Made by a program: the position numbers and the translations under genes. A stretch of DNA of 64,000 nucleotides, taken from the NCBI RefSeq assembly GCF_004526345.1, contig NZ_CP038213.1, positions 1,550,001-1,614,000 on the forward strand. The letters are read 5' to 3'. This stretch comes from Ornithinimicrobium flavum. GTDB lineage: Bacteria > Actinomycetota > Actinomycetes > Actinomycetales > Dermatophilaceae. Below are positions 8,607-16,273 of this stretch, one piece after another. The notes below the pieces were generated by a model. The model did no database searches, had not been told where the DNA came from, and saw only the letters and a program-made list of their open reading frames with translations. Numbering within the stretch: the stretch's first letter is position 1; each line of letters opens with the position of its first letter.

Positions 8607-9362
8607 ATGACGTCGTCCATCGGGCCCCCTGTCCCGGAGCGATCCGTGCCCTCCCCGGCACCCGGGCGCCTGCGTCGCCCGAGGTTGTACGAGCAGATCG
8701 TCGAGCAGCTGCTGGGACACATCCAGGACGCCGGGCTGGGCCCTGGCGACAGGCTGCCGCCGGAGCGCGAGCTCGCCCAGTCGCTGGGGGTGAGCCGGGC
8801 GTCGCTGGCCCAGGCGCTCGTCGCGCTCGAGGTCGTGGGGCAGGTCACGGTGCGTCACGGGGAGGGCGTGGTGGTCACCGGTGACGTGGCCCCGGAGCGT
8901 GCTCTGCTGGACGCCCTGCGGGACCACCGCGACACGCTCCCTGCCGTCATCGACGCCAGGTCGGCGCTGGAGACCAAGCTCGCCCAGCTGGCGGCGGAGC
9001 GCCGCACCGAGGAGGACCTGGCGGCCATCGATGCCGCGGTGGACCTCATGGAGCGGCAGCTCACGGCCGGCGAGCGCGGGCTGGAGGGTGACCGGGCCTT
9101 CCACGAGGCGGTCACCGCCGCGGCGCACTCCCCGGTCCTGGCGCGGCTCATGACCGAGATCAGCGCTCTCATCCTGGAGACGAGGATCGAGTCGCTGTCG
9201 CAGCCCGGTCGCCCGCAGAACTCGTTGGCCATGCACCGGGAGATCACCGAGGCCATCCGCAGGCAGGACCCGGTCGCAGCGGCGACCGCCATGTCCCACC
9301 ACATCACCGTCGTGTCCGACGTCGCGCTCCTGCGAGACCAGGACGAGGAGGCCGTGTCATGA
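8607..9362 (+). CDS. FadR/FCD-type GntR transcriptional regulator
   Basis: 251 residues. A winged-helix GntR domain covers about residues 27-90 (LYEQIVEQLLGHIQ, PGDRLPPERELAQSLGVSRASLAQAL), followed by an all-helical FCD ligand domain (DRAFHEAVTAAAHSP, MHREITEAIRRQDPVAAATAM, H-x-x-x pairs for metal/acid binding). FCD regulators usually sense small carboxylic acids and repress the neighbouring catabolic genes. It is divergent from the CoA-transferase operon with a dyad between them and its stop overlaps the next gene (ATGA). The likely effector is the TRAP substrate or a derivative. Confidence 0.9.
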   Translation: MTSSIGPPVPERSVPSPAPGRLRRPRLYEQIVEQLLGHIQDAGLGPGDRLPPERELAQSLGVSRASLAQALVALEVVGQVTVRHGEGVVVTGDVAPERALLDALRDHRDTLPAVIDARSALETKLAQLAAERRTEEDLAAIDAAVDLMERQLTAGERGLEGDRAFHEAVTAAAHSPVLARLMTEISALILETRIESLSQPGRPQNSLAMHREITEAIRRQDPVAAATAMSHHITVVSDVALLRDQDEEAVS

Positions 9363-10060
9363 GCGACCGTGTCGAGCAGAAGCTCGCCCACCTGGACCAG
9401 GAGACCGACCGGCTCCTGCGGACCTGCCGCGGGTTGGCGGCGGCCGACGCCCACCGGGACACGCTGTGCGAGGGCTGGGACGCGGCGCACCTGCTCAGCC
9501 ACGTGGCGCGGAACGCCGAGGCCCTGAGCAACCTGGTCCTGTGGGCCCAGGACGGCGTCGAGCGGGAGGCCTACACCTCGCCGGAGCAGCGCGAGGCCGA
9601 CATCGAGGCCGGGGCGGCCCTGCCGTGGGACCGGATCGTCGAGGACGTCGAGGTCACCGCCGCGCGTTTCCGGGAGCTGGCGCAGTCGCTGACCGGCCCC
9701 GCGGGCGATGCCGAGGTGAGGACCCGGACGGGCAACGTCGTGCGGGGCCACCAGGTGATCTCGATGCGCATCAACGAGGTGGTCCTCCACCACGTCGACC
9801 TGGCCGCCGGTCACGACGTCGACGACAGCGACCCCGGGTGGCTGGGCCGCACCCTCCGGCAGGGTGCGCAGCGGTGGGACGCCCTGCCTGACGCGCCCTC
9901 CCTCACCCTGGTCCCCGAGGGGTTGGACCCCGTCCCGATCGGGGGCGGCGGGCCGGTGGTCGCCGGGACGCCGGGGGAGCTGCTCCTGTGGCTGGCCCGC
10001 GGTCGGGACACCGGGCTGCGGACCGAGGTGGAGCTGCCCACCCCGCCGCCGTGGGCCTAG
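9359..10060 (+). CDS. Maleylpyruvate isomerase/MDMPI-family mycothiol-dependent enzyme
   Basis: 233 residues of the DinB-like mycothiol-dependent maleylpyruvate isomerase superfamily. The N-terminal helix bundle shows CEGWDAAHLLSHVARNAEAL with the first metal His, then EVVLHHVDLAAGHD with the second His pair, the usual metal site. A C-terminal beta domain (LTLVPEG, GTPGELLLWLARGR) follows, as in true MDMPI proteins. Members isomerise maleylpyruvate or carry out other mycothiol-linked reactions. It overlaps the regulator stop by four bases and so belongs to its transcript. No gentisate dioxygenase is present nearby, so the exact reaction is uncertain. Confidence 0.8.
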   Translation: MSDRVEQKLAHLDQETDRLLRTCRGLAAADAHRDTLCEGWDAAHLLSHVARNAEALSNLVLWAQDGVEREAYTSPEQREADIEAGAALPWDRIVEDVEVTAARFRELAQSLTGPAGDAEVRTRTGNVVRGHQVISMRINEVVLHHVDLAAGHDVDDSDPGWLGRTLRQGAQRWDALPDAPSLTLVPEGLDPVPIGGGGPVVAGTPGELLLWLARGRDTGLRTEVELPTPPPWA

Positions 10061-10078
10061 AGGCCCGGGCGGCGGGGC

Positions 10079-10786
10079 TCAGGCGGGCAGGACGTAGCCC
10101 CACATGAGGGCGAAGTGCAGGGCGGCGGCCAGCATGACCAGCAGGTGCCACAGCTCGTGGAAGCCGAAGACCCCCGGCCACGGGTTGGGACGCTCGAGCA
10201 CGTAGACGACGAAGCCGACGCTGTAGACCAGGCCGCCGCCGGCCAGCAGCGCCAGCCCGCCCAGGGGGAGCGGCTGGTCGGACAGGACCAGGGCGACGGG
10301 CAGCCACCCCAGGGCGATGAAGAGGGTGTTGGTGACGTACTTCGGCAGCTGCCGCCAGACCGAGCGCAGCACGATGCCCAGCGCCGCGATACCCCACACG
10401 GTGCCGAGCACGGCCCAGCCGAAGGGGTTGCGGTACAGGACGAGCACCATCGGCGTCACCGTGCCGGCGATGAGGAAGAAGACCGAGGTGTAGTCCAGGG
10501 TGCGCAGCACGTCGTTGACCCGCTCGCCGCGGTCGAGGCCGTGGTGCAGGGTGCTGGCGACGAAGAGGGTGATGAGGGAGGCGCCGTAGATGGAGAAGGC
10601 CACGATCCGCCACGGGTCGCCCTGGGTCGAGGCCTGCGTGACGAGCAGGGCGGTGCCGAGCACGGCCAGGACGGACCCGGCCAGATGGGAGACGGTGTTG
10701 ACGCGCTCGTCCGTGACGTGGATGCTGCCGTCCCGGCTCAGTGCTGGTCCCTGCGGCGTCCGGCCGTGCTGCGTCTGCTCACCCAC
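10079..10786 (-). CDS. trhA: Hemolysin III/PAQR-family membrane protein (TrhA-type)
   Basis: 235 residues with seven predicted membrane helices. Zinc-site residues of the PAQR/HlyIII superfamily are visible: VASTLHHGLD after helix 2, DYTSVFFLIAGTVTPM in helix 3, and FHELWHLLVMLAAALHF near the C-terminus. Despite the hemolysin III name, bacterial members such as TrhA affect membrane energetics and fluidity; a toxin role should not be assumed. A GTG at 10786 starts the frame. It is convergent with the gene at 9359 and divergent from the GntR regulator at 10879. Confidence 0.88.
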   Translation of the reverse strand: MGEQTQHGRTPQGPALSRDGSIHVTDERVNTVSHLAGSVLAVLGTALLVTQASTQGDPWRIVAFSIYGASLITLFVASTLHHGLDRGERVNDVLRTLDYTSVFFLIAGTVTPMVLVLYRNPFGWAVLGTVWGIAALGIVLRSVWRQLPKYVTNTLFIALGWLPVALVLSDQPLPLGGLALLAGGGLVYSVGFVVYVLERPNPWPGVFGFHELWHLLVMLAAALHFALMWGYVLPA

Positions 10787-10848
10787 CCGACAAGTCTCGC
10801 ATCCAACCGGCGCGGCTCAGCGCCCCCGGTCCGCCGCGCGACACGCGT

Positions 10849-10858
10849 TTGTCGACAA
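10849..10858. promoter_or_regulatory. GntR operator candidate, site 1
   Basis: TTGTCGACAA is a perfect 10-bp palindrome 20 bases upstream of the GntR gene at 10879. A near copy (TTGTCGAAAA, 9 of 10 identical) lies at 11761-11770 in front of the aromatic operon, so the two may be bound by the same regulator. Confidence 0.6.
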
Positions 10859-10878
10859 TCCATGTCATCATCGCCGAT

Positions 10879-11550
10879 ATGGCACTCAACGGCGCAGGCA
10901 CCCTGACCGAGCAGGTCTACGTCGGCATCCGGCGCGACATCGTGGGGGGTCGGCACCAGCCGGGCGCCCCGCTGCGCCTGGCCCCGCTGGCCAAGCAGTT
11001 CGAGGTGAGCACCGCCGTCGTGCGCGAGGCCCTCATCCGGCTGGCGGAGCGGCACCTGCTCGTGCTCGCCCCCAACCAGGGCTTCCGGGTCGTCGACATC
11101 TCCCGTCAGGACCTGCTCGACCTCACCGAGATGCGCGTCCTGCTCGAGGGGCTGGCGCTGCGCGGTTCCGTGGAGAAGGGCGACATGGACTGGGAGGCCC
11201 GGGTGGTGTCCACCCACCACGTCCTCGCCCGCACGCCTTTCATGCGTGAGGACGGCGCCGGCTCCACCGACGAGTGGGCCACGGCCCACAACGCCTTCCA
11301 CGACGCCCTCGGCGCCGGGTGCGGCAACCGCCGCCTCATCGACATGACCCACATGCTGCGGGACAGCTCTGAGCTCTACCGCCAGCTGTCGGCCAAGGCC
11401 CCGACCGAGCAGTCCCGCGACGTGGCGGGGGAGCACCGCCGGCTCATGGAGCTCGCCGTCGCGCGCGAGGCCGACGAGGCCGTCGCGGCGCTGACCGACC
11501 ATCTGCAGCGGACCAGCGACGTCCTGCTCGAGCACGTCCTCGTGGACTGA
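10879..11550 (+). CDS. GntR/FCD-family regulator of the aromatic operon
   Basis: 223 residues. The winged-helix domain occupies about residues 8-72 (GTLTEQVYVGIRRDI, APLAKQFEVSTAVVREALIRLAERHLL), followed by an FCD-type helical domain (EWATAHNAFHDALG, READEAVAALTDHLQRTSDVL). It lies just upstream of, and in the same direction as, the ring-cleavage operon. Shared TTGTCGA(C/A)AA sites before both suggest autoregulation plus control of the operon. The start at ATG 10879 has no strong ribosome binding site. The stop codon forms the first base of a 17-bp tandem repeat. Confidence 0.87.
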   Translation: MALNGAGTLTEQVYVGIRRDIVGGRHQPGAPLRLAPLAKQFEVSTAVVREALIRLAERHLLVLAPNQGFRVVDISRQDLLDLTEMRVLLEGLALRGSVEKGDMDWEARVVSTHHVLARTPFMREDGAGSTDEWATAHNAFHDALGAGCGNRRLIDMTHMLRDSSELYRQLSAKAPTEQSRDVAGEHRRLMELAVAREADEAVAALTDHLQRTSDVLLEHVLVD

Positions 11551-11685
11551 CCCCCTACCTCGACCGACCCCCTACCTCGACCGACCCCCTACCTCGACCG
11601 ACCCCCTACCTCGACCGACCCCCTACCTCGACCGACCCCCTACCTCGACCGACCCCCTACCTCGACCGACCCCATACCTCGCCCG
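11550..11685. repeat. 17-bp tandem repeat, eight units
   Basis: Unit ACCCCCTACCTCGACCG repeats at 11550, 11567, 11584, 11601, 11618, 11635, 11652 and 11669. The first seven are identical and the eighth differs at two positions. The first base belongs to the GntR stop codon and the last unit runs into the terminator stem. There are no spacers, so it is a minisatellite-like array and not CRISPR. Confidence 0.95.
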
Positions 11686-11716
11686 GAGCCGCCGACCACC
11701 CCCGGTCGGCGGCTCC
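11685..11716 (+). terminator. Hairpin terminator after GntR and its tandem repeat
   Basis: GGAGCCGCCGACC and GGTCGGCGGCTCC form a perfect 13-bp stem with a 6-base loop. The 311-base gap 11551-11861 therefore holds the tandem array, this hairpin, an operator and a promoter, with no coding sequence seen. Confidence 0.8.
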
Positions 11717-11757
11717 GTCGCGTCCCCGACAACCGTGTGCCTCATCTCACAGAGACA

Positions 11758-11773
11758 AGATTGTCGAAAATCT
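11758..11773. promoter_or_regulatory. GntR operator candidate, site 2
   Basis: AGATT and AATCT arms flank the core shared with site 1 (TTGTCGAAAA at 11761-11770); an overlapping GACAA-GA-TTGTC dyad starts at 11754. It ends one base before the -35 box of the aromatic operon. Confidence 0.55.
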
Positions 11774-11774
11774 C

Positions 11775-11803
11775 TTGACGTGATGATGATCCTCGCCTAG
11801 CGT
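11775..11803 (+). promoter_or_regulatory. Promoter of the aromatic ring-cleavage operon
   Basis: TTGACG (11775-11780), 17-base spacer, TAGCGT (11798-11803). Both boxes and the spacing fit the main vegetative sigma factor of actinobacteria. The leader to the ATG at 11862 is about 50 bases and contains GGAGAG. Confidence 0.75.
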
Positions 11804-11861
11804 CCTTCCCATCGGGTCGGCACGGCCGCCGCCGGGTCCCCGCGCTCGAAGGAGAGTCCTC

Positions 11862-12558
11862 ATGACCGAGAAGTCGGTGTACGCCACGAACCCCAAGCAG
11901 CGTCCGATCACGGCCCCCAAGCTGCACCACGCCACCTTCATGACCCTCGAGATCGACCCGATGGTCGGTGGTACGAGCTGGTCTGCGGGATGCAGCCGGT
12001 CTACTACGCCGAGCACGCCGCCTGGCTGACCAACGACGAGGCCAACCACCGCATCGCGCTGCTGCGCCTGCCCGGCACCAAGGTGCCGGTCGACAAGCCG
12101 CACACCGCCGGCCTGCACCACACCGCGTTCGAGTACGGCTCCCTCGACCAGTGGCTGGACAACTACGTCCGGCTGCGGGACCTGGGCATCACCCCCACGT
12201 CAACCTCCACCACGGCATGACGATGTCGATGTACTACGTCGACCCTGACGGCAACGGCGTGGAGATCCAGGTCGACGTCTGGGGCGACTGGCTGGTGTCC
12301 AAGGAGTGGATGTGGGCCTCCCAGGAGTTCGCCGCCGACCAGATCGGCCCGCAGTTCGACCCGGAGAAGCTGGTCGAGGCGCGTCGCTCGGGCATGTCGG
12401 TGGACGAGATCCAGAAGCGCACCTACGCCCGGGAGTTCCCGCCCGCGCAGGAGGCGGACGTCCGCTTCCCCGACGTCTGGACCTCCCGCGTCGAGGACCA
12501 GCCCGAGCTGGCCGACGGCGTGCCGGACGTCGCCCAGGGCACCCTGCCCACCCACTGA
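11862..12558 (+). pseudogene. VOC-family extradiol dioxygenase, two frameshifts
   Basis: With one base added near 11967 (after DPMVG) and one near 12199 (GITPT then VNLHHGM) the gene encodes a 232-residue protein of the vicinal-oxygen-chelate fold, related to catechol 2,3-dioxygenase-type enzymes. Likely metal ligands are His in LHHATF (about residue 22), His in GLHHTAFEY and Glu in DPDGNGVEIQ. Extradiol enzymes open a dihydroxylated aromatic ring next to the diol. First gene of an operon with an FAH-type hydrolase and an FAD hydroxylase. Net length (697 plus 2) is divisible by three, so the protein is probably intact in the organism and the shifts are read errors. Confidence 0.8.
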
Positions 12559-12602
12559 CCCGCCCCGCACCCCCTACCCCTGCAGCAAGGAAGAGGACGA
12601 CG

Positions 12603-13465
12603 ATGAGACTCGCCAACCGCAACGGACGGGCGGTGCTCCTGCACGACGGGAAGGCCCTGGACGTGGAGAGCGCCTCCGGCGGCCGCTTCGGCCCCGACCC
12701 GATGAGCCCCTGGGCCGACTGGGCGGCGTTCACGGCCTGGGCCCAGGAGGCCGACCCGACCGCGGGGCAGGAGTATGACGAGTCCGAGCTGGGTGCGCCG
12801 GTGCCGGCGCCGCGGCAGATCTTCGCGATCGGGCTCAACTACAAGGACCACGCCGACGAGGCCGGCCTGGACTACCCCGACAACCTCGTGGTCTTCACCA
12901 AGTTCCAGTCCTCCCTCGCCGGCCCCACCGCCGAGGTGCCCGTGCCCGGCGACACCGTGGACTGGGAGGCCGAGCTGGTCGTCGTCGTGGGCCGGGAGAT
13001 CCACGACGTCGACGAGGAAGAGGCCCTGGCGGCCGTCGCCGGCTACGCCGTGGGTCAGGACTTCAGCGAGCGCACCGTGCAGCGTCGGCCCCCGGCCCCG
13101 CAGTTCAGCCTCGGCAAGTCGTTCCCGGCGTTCGGCCCCTTCGGCCCGGCGGTCGTCACCCCGGACGAGCTCTCCGACCCCGGCGACCTGCGGATCACCT
13201 GCGTCATCGAGGGACCGACCGCCGCGGCGCAGACCGACGGCGGCGACACGTGGACGGCCCAGGACGGGACGACCAAGGACATGATCTTCTCCTCGGCGCG
13301 CATCCTGTCCGACCTGTCGCGGGTCGTGACCCTCTACCCCGGCGACGTCGTCTTCACCGGCACCCCGGCCGGCGTCGGCATGCCCCAGGGCATCGCCCTG
13401 CAGCGCGGAGACGTCGTCACGACGACCATCGAGGGCCTCGGGTCGCTGCGCAACCGATGGTCTGA
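12603..13465 (+). CDS. FAH-family hydrolase (acylpyruvate/2-oxo-acid type)
   Basis: About 287 residues of the fumarylacetoacetate hydrolase family, which cleaves or converts 2-oxo ring-fission products. Metal and active-site segments are visible: IGLNYKDHADEAG, FTKFQSSLAGP, the Glu pair in VDWEAELVVVVG, GQDFSERTVQ, LGKSFPAFGPFGPAVV and FTGTPAGVGMPQG. The frame fails four codons before the end: adding one base near 13456 gives RNRMV and the TGA at 13465; otherwise the frame runs on into the next gene. AAGGAAGAGG precedes the ATG. Its position between an extradiol dioxygenase and a hydroxylase fits a meta-cleavage pathway. Confidence 0.87.
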
Positions 13466-13506
13466 GCCCACCCCACCTCCAGCCCCAGCAGATCAAGGGA
13501 GATCGC

Positions 13507-15147
13507 ATGCACCAGACCGTCGAGGTCGACGTCGTTCTCGTCGGGTACGGCCCGGTCGGGCAGTACCTCAGCCTCCAGCTCGCCCGCCAGGGGTGGAGCG
13601 TGGCCGCCGTCGAGCGGTGGCCCAGCTTCTACCCCCTCCCGCGCGCCGTCCACCTCGACGACGAGGTCGCCCGTCTGCTCCAGCGGGCCGGGATCCGGCC
13701 CGACACCAACCCGGTCATCGACCCCTACGACGACTTCTACACCTGGCGCAACGCCGACATGGAGGACCTGCTCCGCCTCGACTGGCGGGGCAAGGGACGC
13801 TGCGGCTGGAACACCGCCAACTTCTTCCACCAGCCCGACCTGGAGCGCGAGCTGCACTCCCTGGTGCAGGCGGAGGAGAAGGTCCAGGTCTTCCACGGCT
13901 GGGAGGTCGTCGGGACGGCGGAGGACGAGTCGGGGGTGACCCTCACCGCCCGGCGGATGCAGGAGTCGGTGACGTCCGATCCCGAGGACACCCGGACCTT
14001 CCGCGGCCGGTACGTCGTGGGTGCGGACGGGGCGAACAGCTTCGTCCGCAGGCAGATGGGTGTGGAGGTGCACGACCTGGGCTTCGAGTTCGACTGGCTC
14101 ATCGTCGACCTCGTGCCGGACGAGCCGATGACCTTCGACCCCCCGGCGTGGCAGTGGTGCAACCCGACCAACCCGACGACCGTGGTGCCGGGCGGTCCCG
14201 GGCGGCGCCGGTGGGAGTTCATGCGGATGCCCGAGGAGACCATCGAGCAGATGAACACCCCGGAGTATGCCTGGGGCCGCGTCGCCGAGTGGGGTCTGAC
14301 CCCGGAGAACGCGAGGCTGGAGAAGCACGCCGTCTACACCTTCCGGGCCCAGTGGGCGGACTCCTGGCGCCAGGGCCGGCTGATCCTGGCCGGCGACGCG
14401 GCCCACCTCATGCCGCCCTTCGCCGGGCAGGGTATGTGCGCCGGGCTGCGTGACGGCGCCAACCTCGGCTGGCGGCTGGACCGGGTGCTCTCCGGAGCCT
14501 CGCCCGACGCGCTGCTGGACAGCTACGGCCCCGAGCGCACCAGCCACGTCCGCTACTTCATCAACTTCTCGATGGGCCTGGGCCACGTCATCTGCATCTC
14601 GGACCCGGAGGTCGCCGCCGGTCGGGACGCCGGCATGAAGGCCGCGCTCGAGGACCCCAGCCTGGCGCCGCCGCCGGAGGCGCCGCCGCACCTGGAGGGT
14701 GGGGTCCTCGGCTTCCACCCGGCGGCGGGCTACATCACGCCGCAGGGACGGGTGTCCCACGTCGCGACGACCGGCCTCTTCGACGACGTCGTGGGCTACG
14801 GCTGGACGGTGCTGAGCACCCGCCCTGAGGTCGTGCACGCCGTCAGCCCCGACATGCGGCAGTGGCTGGAGGAGAACGGCGTGACGGTGCGCACGGTGGG
14901 CGGTGAGGGCCTGGACCTGCAGGACCTCGACGGCACCTACCGCGACTGGTTCGCCGAGCTGGAGACCGAGGTCGCGGTCATCCGCCCCGACTTCTACCTC
15001 TACGACGCCGTCCCGCTCGCCGGGCTCGACCAGACCCTCCAGCGGCTGCGCGAGCAGCTCGCCGGCGGTGCCGTGGCCACGCCCGCCGCGACCCCGACGG
15101 AGGGTGAGGTCGCTGCGGCCGACGCCGTCGCCGAGGTCGCCGGGTGA
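13507..15147 (+). CDS. FAD-dependent aromatic hydroxylase (MhpA-like)
   Basis: 546 residues of the flavoprotein aromatic monooxygenase family (UbiH/MhpA type). The FAD dinucleotide motif is GYGPVG near residue 14, the DG-type segment is YVVGADGANSFVRRQMGV near 175, and the second FAD motif is LAGDAAHLMPPFAGQGMCAGLRDGANLGWRL near 300. The family uses NAD(P)H and O2 to add a hydroxyl ortho to a phenol, making the diol that an extradiol dioxygenase can cleave. It resembles 3-(3-hydroxyphenyl)propionate hydroxylase, but the substrate cannot be fixed from sequence. The reading frame is intact. Stop and next start overlap (GTGA). Confidence 0.9.
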   Translation: MHQTVEVDVVLVGYGPVGQYLSLQLARQGWSVAAVERWPSFYPLPRAVHLDDEVARLLQRAGIRPDTNPVIDPYDDFYTWRNADMEDLLRLDWRGKGRCGWNTANFFHQPDLERELHSLVQAEEKVQVFHGWEVVGTAEDESGVTLTARRMQESVTSDPEDTRTFRGRYVVGADGANSFVRRQMGVEVHDLGFEFDWLIVDLVPDEPMTFDPPAWQWCNPTNPTTVVPGGPGRRRWEFMRMPEETIEQMNTPEYAWGRVAEWGLTPENARLEKHAVYTFRAQWADSWRQGRLILAGDAAHLMPPFAGQGMCAGLRDGANLGWRLDRVLSGASPDALLDSYGPERTSHVRYFINFSMGLGHVICISDPEVAAGRDAGMKAALEDPSLAPPPEAPPHLEGGVLGFHPAAGYITPQGRVSHVATTGLFDDVVGYGWTVLSTRPEVVHAVSPDMRQWLEENGVTVRTVGGEGLDLQDLDGTYRDWFAELETEVAVIRPDFYLYDAVPLAGLDQTLQRLREQLAGGAVATPAATPTEGEVAAADAVAEVAG

Positions 15148-15565
15148 CACCGGCCCCTCCTGCCGGTCCGGACGTCCGGGTGGGCGTGCACGACGCGCTG
15201 TGCGCCTACCTGGACGCGGTGGACGCCGGGACCTCGACCGGCTCGAGGCGCTGATGGAGCACGCCACGGTGGTCCTGCCCACCGCCAGGCTCACGGGCGG
15301 CAGGGCCGTCCGCGAGGCCTACGCGCCGCTGCTGCGGCAGCCCGGGCCGGACGGCCGTCGGCACACCAAGCACCACCTCACCAACGTGGTGGTGAGCGGC
15401 CCCGACGCCGACGGCCTCGTCACCCTCGAGGCCTACTACCTCGTCCTGGAGGCGGGGGAGGACGGGCCGCGGACGACCAAGAGCGGCCGTTTCCGCGACC
15501 TGCTCGAGCCGGGGGAGAGCGGCTCCTGGCGGATCCGCGAGCACCACGGCCTGCCCGACCTCTGA
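15144..15565 (+). pseudogene. SnoaL/NTF2-like small protein, frameshifted
   Basis: After adding one base near 15229 the gene encodes 140 residues of the SnoaL-like/NTF2 fold (YLDAVDAGDLDRLEALMEH, then KHHLTNVVVSGPDADG and VTLEAYYLVLE). Members include ring-hydroxylating dioxygenase small subunits and small isomerases or binding proteins. GTG at 15144 overlaps the hydroxylase stop, so it is the last gene of the aromatic operon. Function in the pathway is unknown. Confidence 0.75.
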
Positions 15566-15590
15566 GTCAGCCCCGGTCGGAGGACGCGGA

Positions 15591-15621
15591 CGGTGCGGGC
15601 ACCGCTGAGGTGCCCGCACCG
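15591..15621. terminator. Bidirectional terminator
   Basis: CGGTGCGGGCACC and GGTGCCCGCACCG form a perfect 13-bp stem with loop GCTGA between the aromatic operon and the convergent gene at 15639. Confidence 0.8.
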
Positions 15622-15638
15622 CAGACCCGCCCCAGCGG

Positions 15639-16124
15639 TCAGAACCCACCGAGCTCGCGGATCATGCCGCCCATCTGCTCCTGCAGCTGCGGGCTGCCGG
15701 CGCGGCCGAGGAGGTCGAGCGCACCCTCGAGGACCAGGCCCTCGTAGGGGGAGCCGACCTTCTCCAGCGGGTTCTCCCGGCCGTCCGCCCACGGCCACGG
15801 ACCCGGCCAGGGCCAGGGCCACGGCCCGGGGGGCCAGGGCCACGGGCGCGGCCACGGCCACGGCGGGCAGATGTCGATGAAGTCCGCCACCGCGACGAGC
15901 GCCTCGGTGCGGGCCGTGCGGCTGAGCTTGTCGGCGGGCGCCGCGCGCATCGCCTCCGACGCGACCGTCGCCAGCCTGGCGACCACGTCCGCAGAGGCGA
16001 CCTGGGCCACCTGGTTGACGATCGTGGTCGCGACGAGCGCGTCCAGCTCCTTGACGAAGCGCGCCCTGATCAGCAGCTGCCACGGCACCTTGTCGGCACC
16101 GGGGAAGTCATCCTGCGTCCACAT
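15639..16124 (-). CDS. Hypothetical protein with a Trp-Pro repeat segment
   Basis: 161 residues, no family recognised. Residues about 8-95 look like an amphipathic helical domain (DKVPWQLLIRARFVKELDAL, VASEAMRAAPADKLSRTART). They are followed by an unusual tract at about 96-124 in which Trp and Pro alternate with a few Gly and Arg (for example PWPWPRPWPWPPGPWPW). The C-terminal 40 residues end in QLQEQMGGMIRELGGF. No signal peptide or membrane helix is obvious. ATG at 16124 is chosen because it begins the conserved-looking domain; longer frames upstream are less likely. It is convergent with the aromatic operon and separated by a terminator. Confidence 0.7.
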   Translation of the reverse strand: MWTQDDFPGADKVPWQLLIRARFVKELDALVATTIVNQVAQVASADVVARLATVASEAMRAAPADKLSRTARTEALVAVADFIDICPPWPWPRPWPWPPGPWPWPWPGPWPWADGRENPLEKVGSPYEGLVLEGALDLLGRAGSPQLQEQMGGMIRELGGF

Positions 16125-16273
16125 GTCCTGCCCCTTCCTGGCGCCCGGCCCCGTGCCGGGTCTCCAGTGGTAGGAGGTGTGGAGAGCGCAGGAGATGTCA
16201 TCCCTGCGGCGGATATCTGGACGTGTCGCAGCGCAGGGCGTCCCGAGGTGGGCGGCCCGGGGGGCGCCCGAGG

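Noticed and set aside
10079..10786. Hemolysin/virulence factor
   Set aside because: The HlyIII name is historical; sequence shows a PAQR-type seven-helix protein without toxin features.
11550..11685. Possible CRISPR array
   Set aside because: Units are contiguous with no spacers and only 17 bp long; it is a simple tandem repeat.
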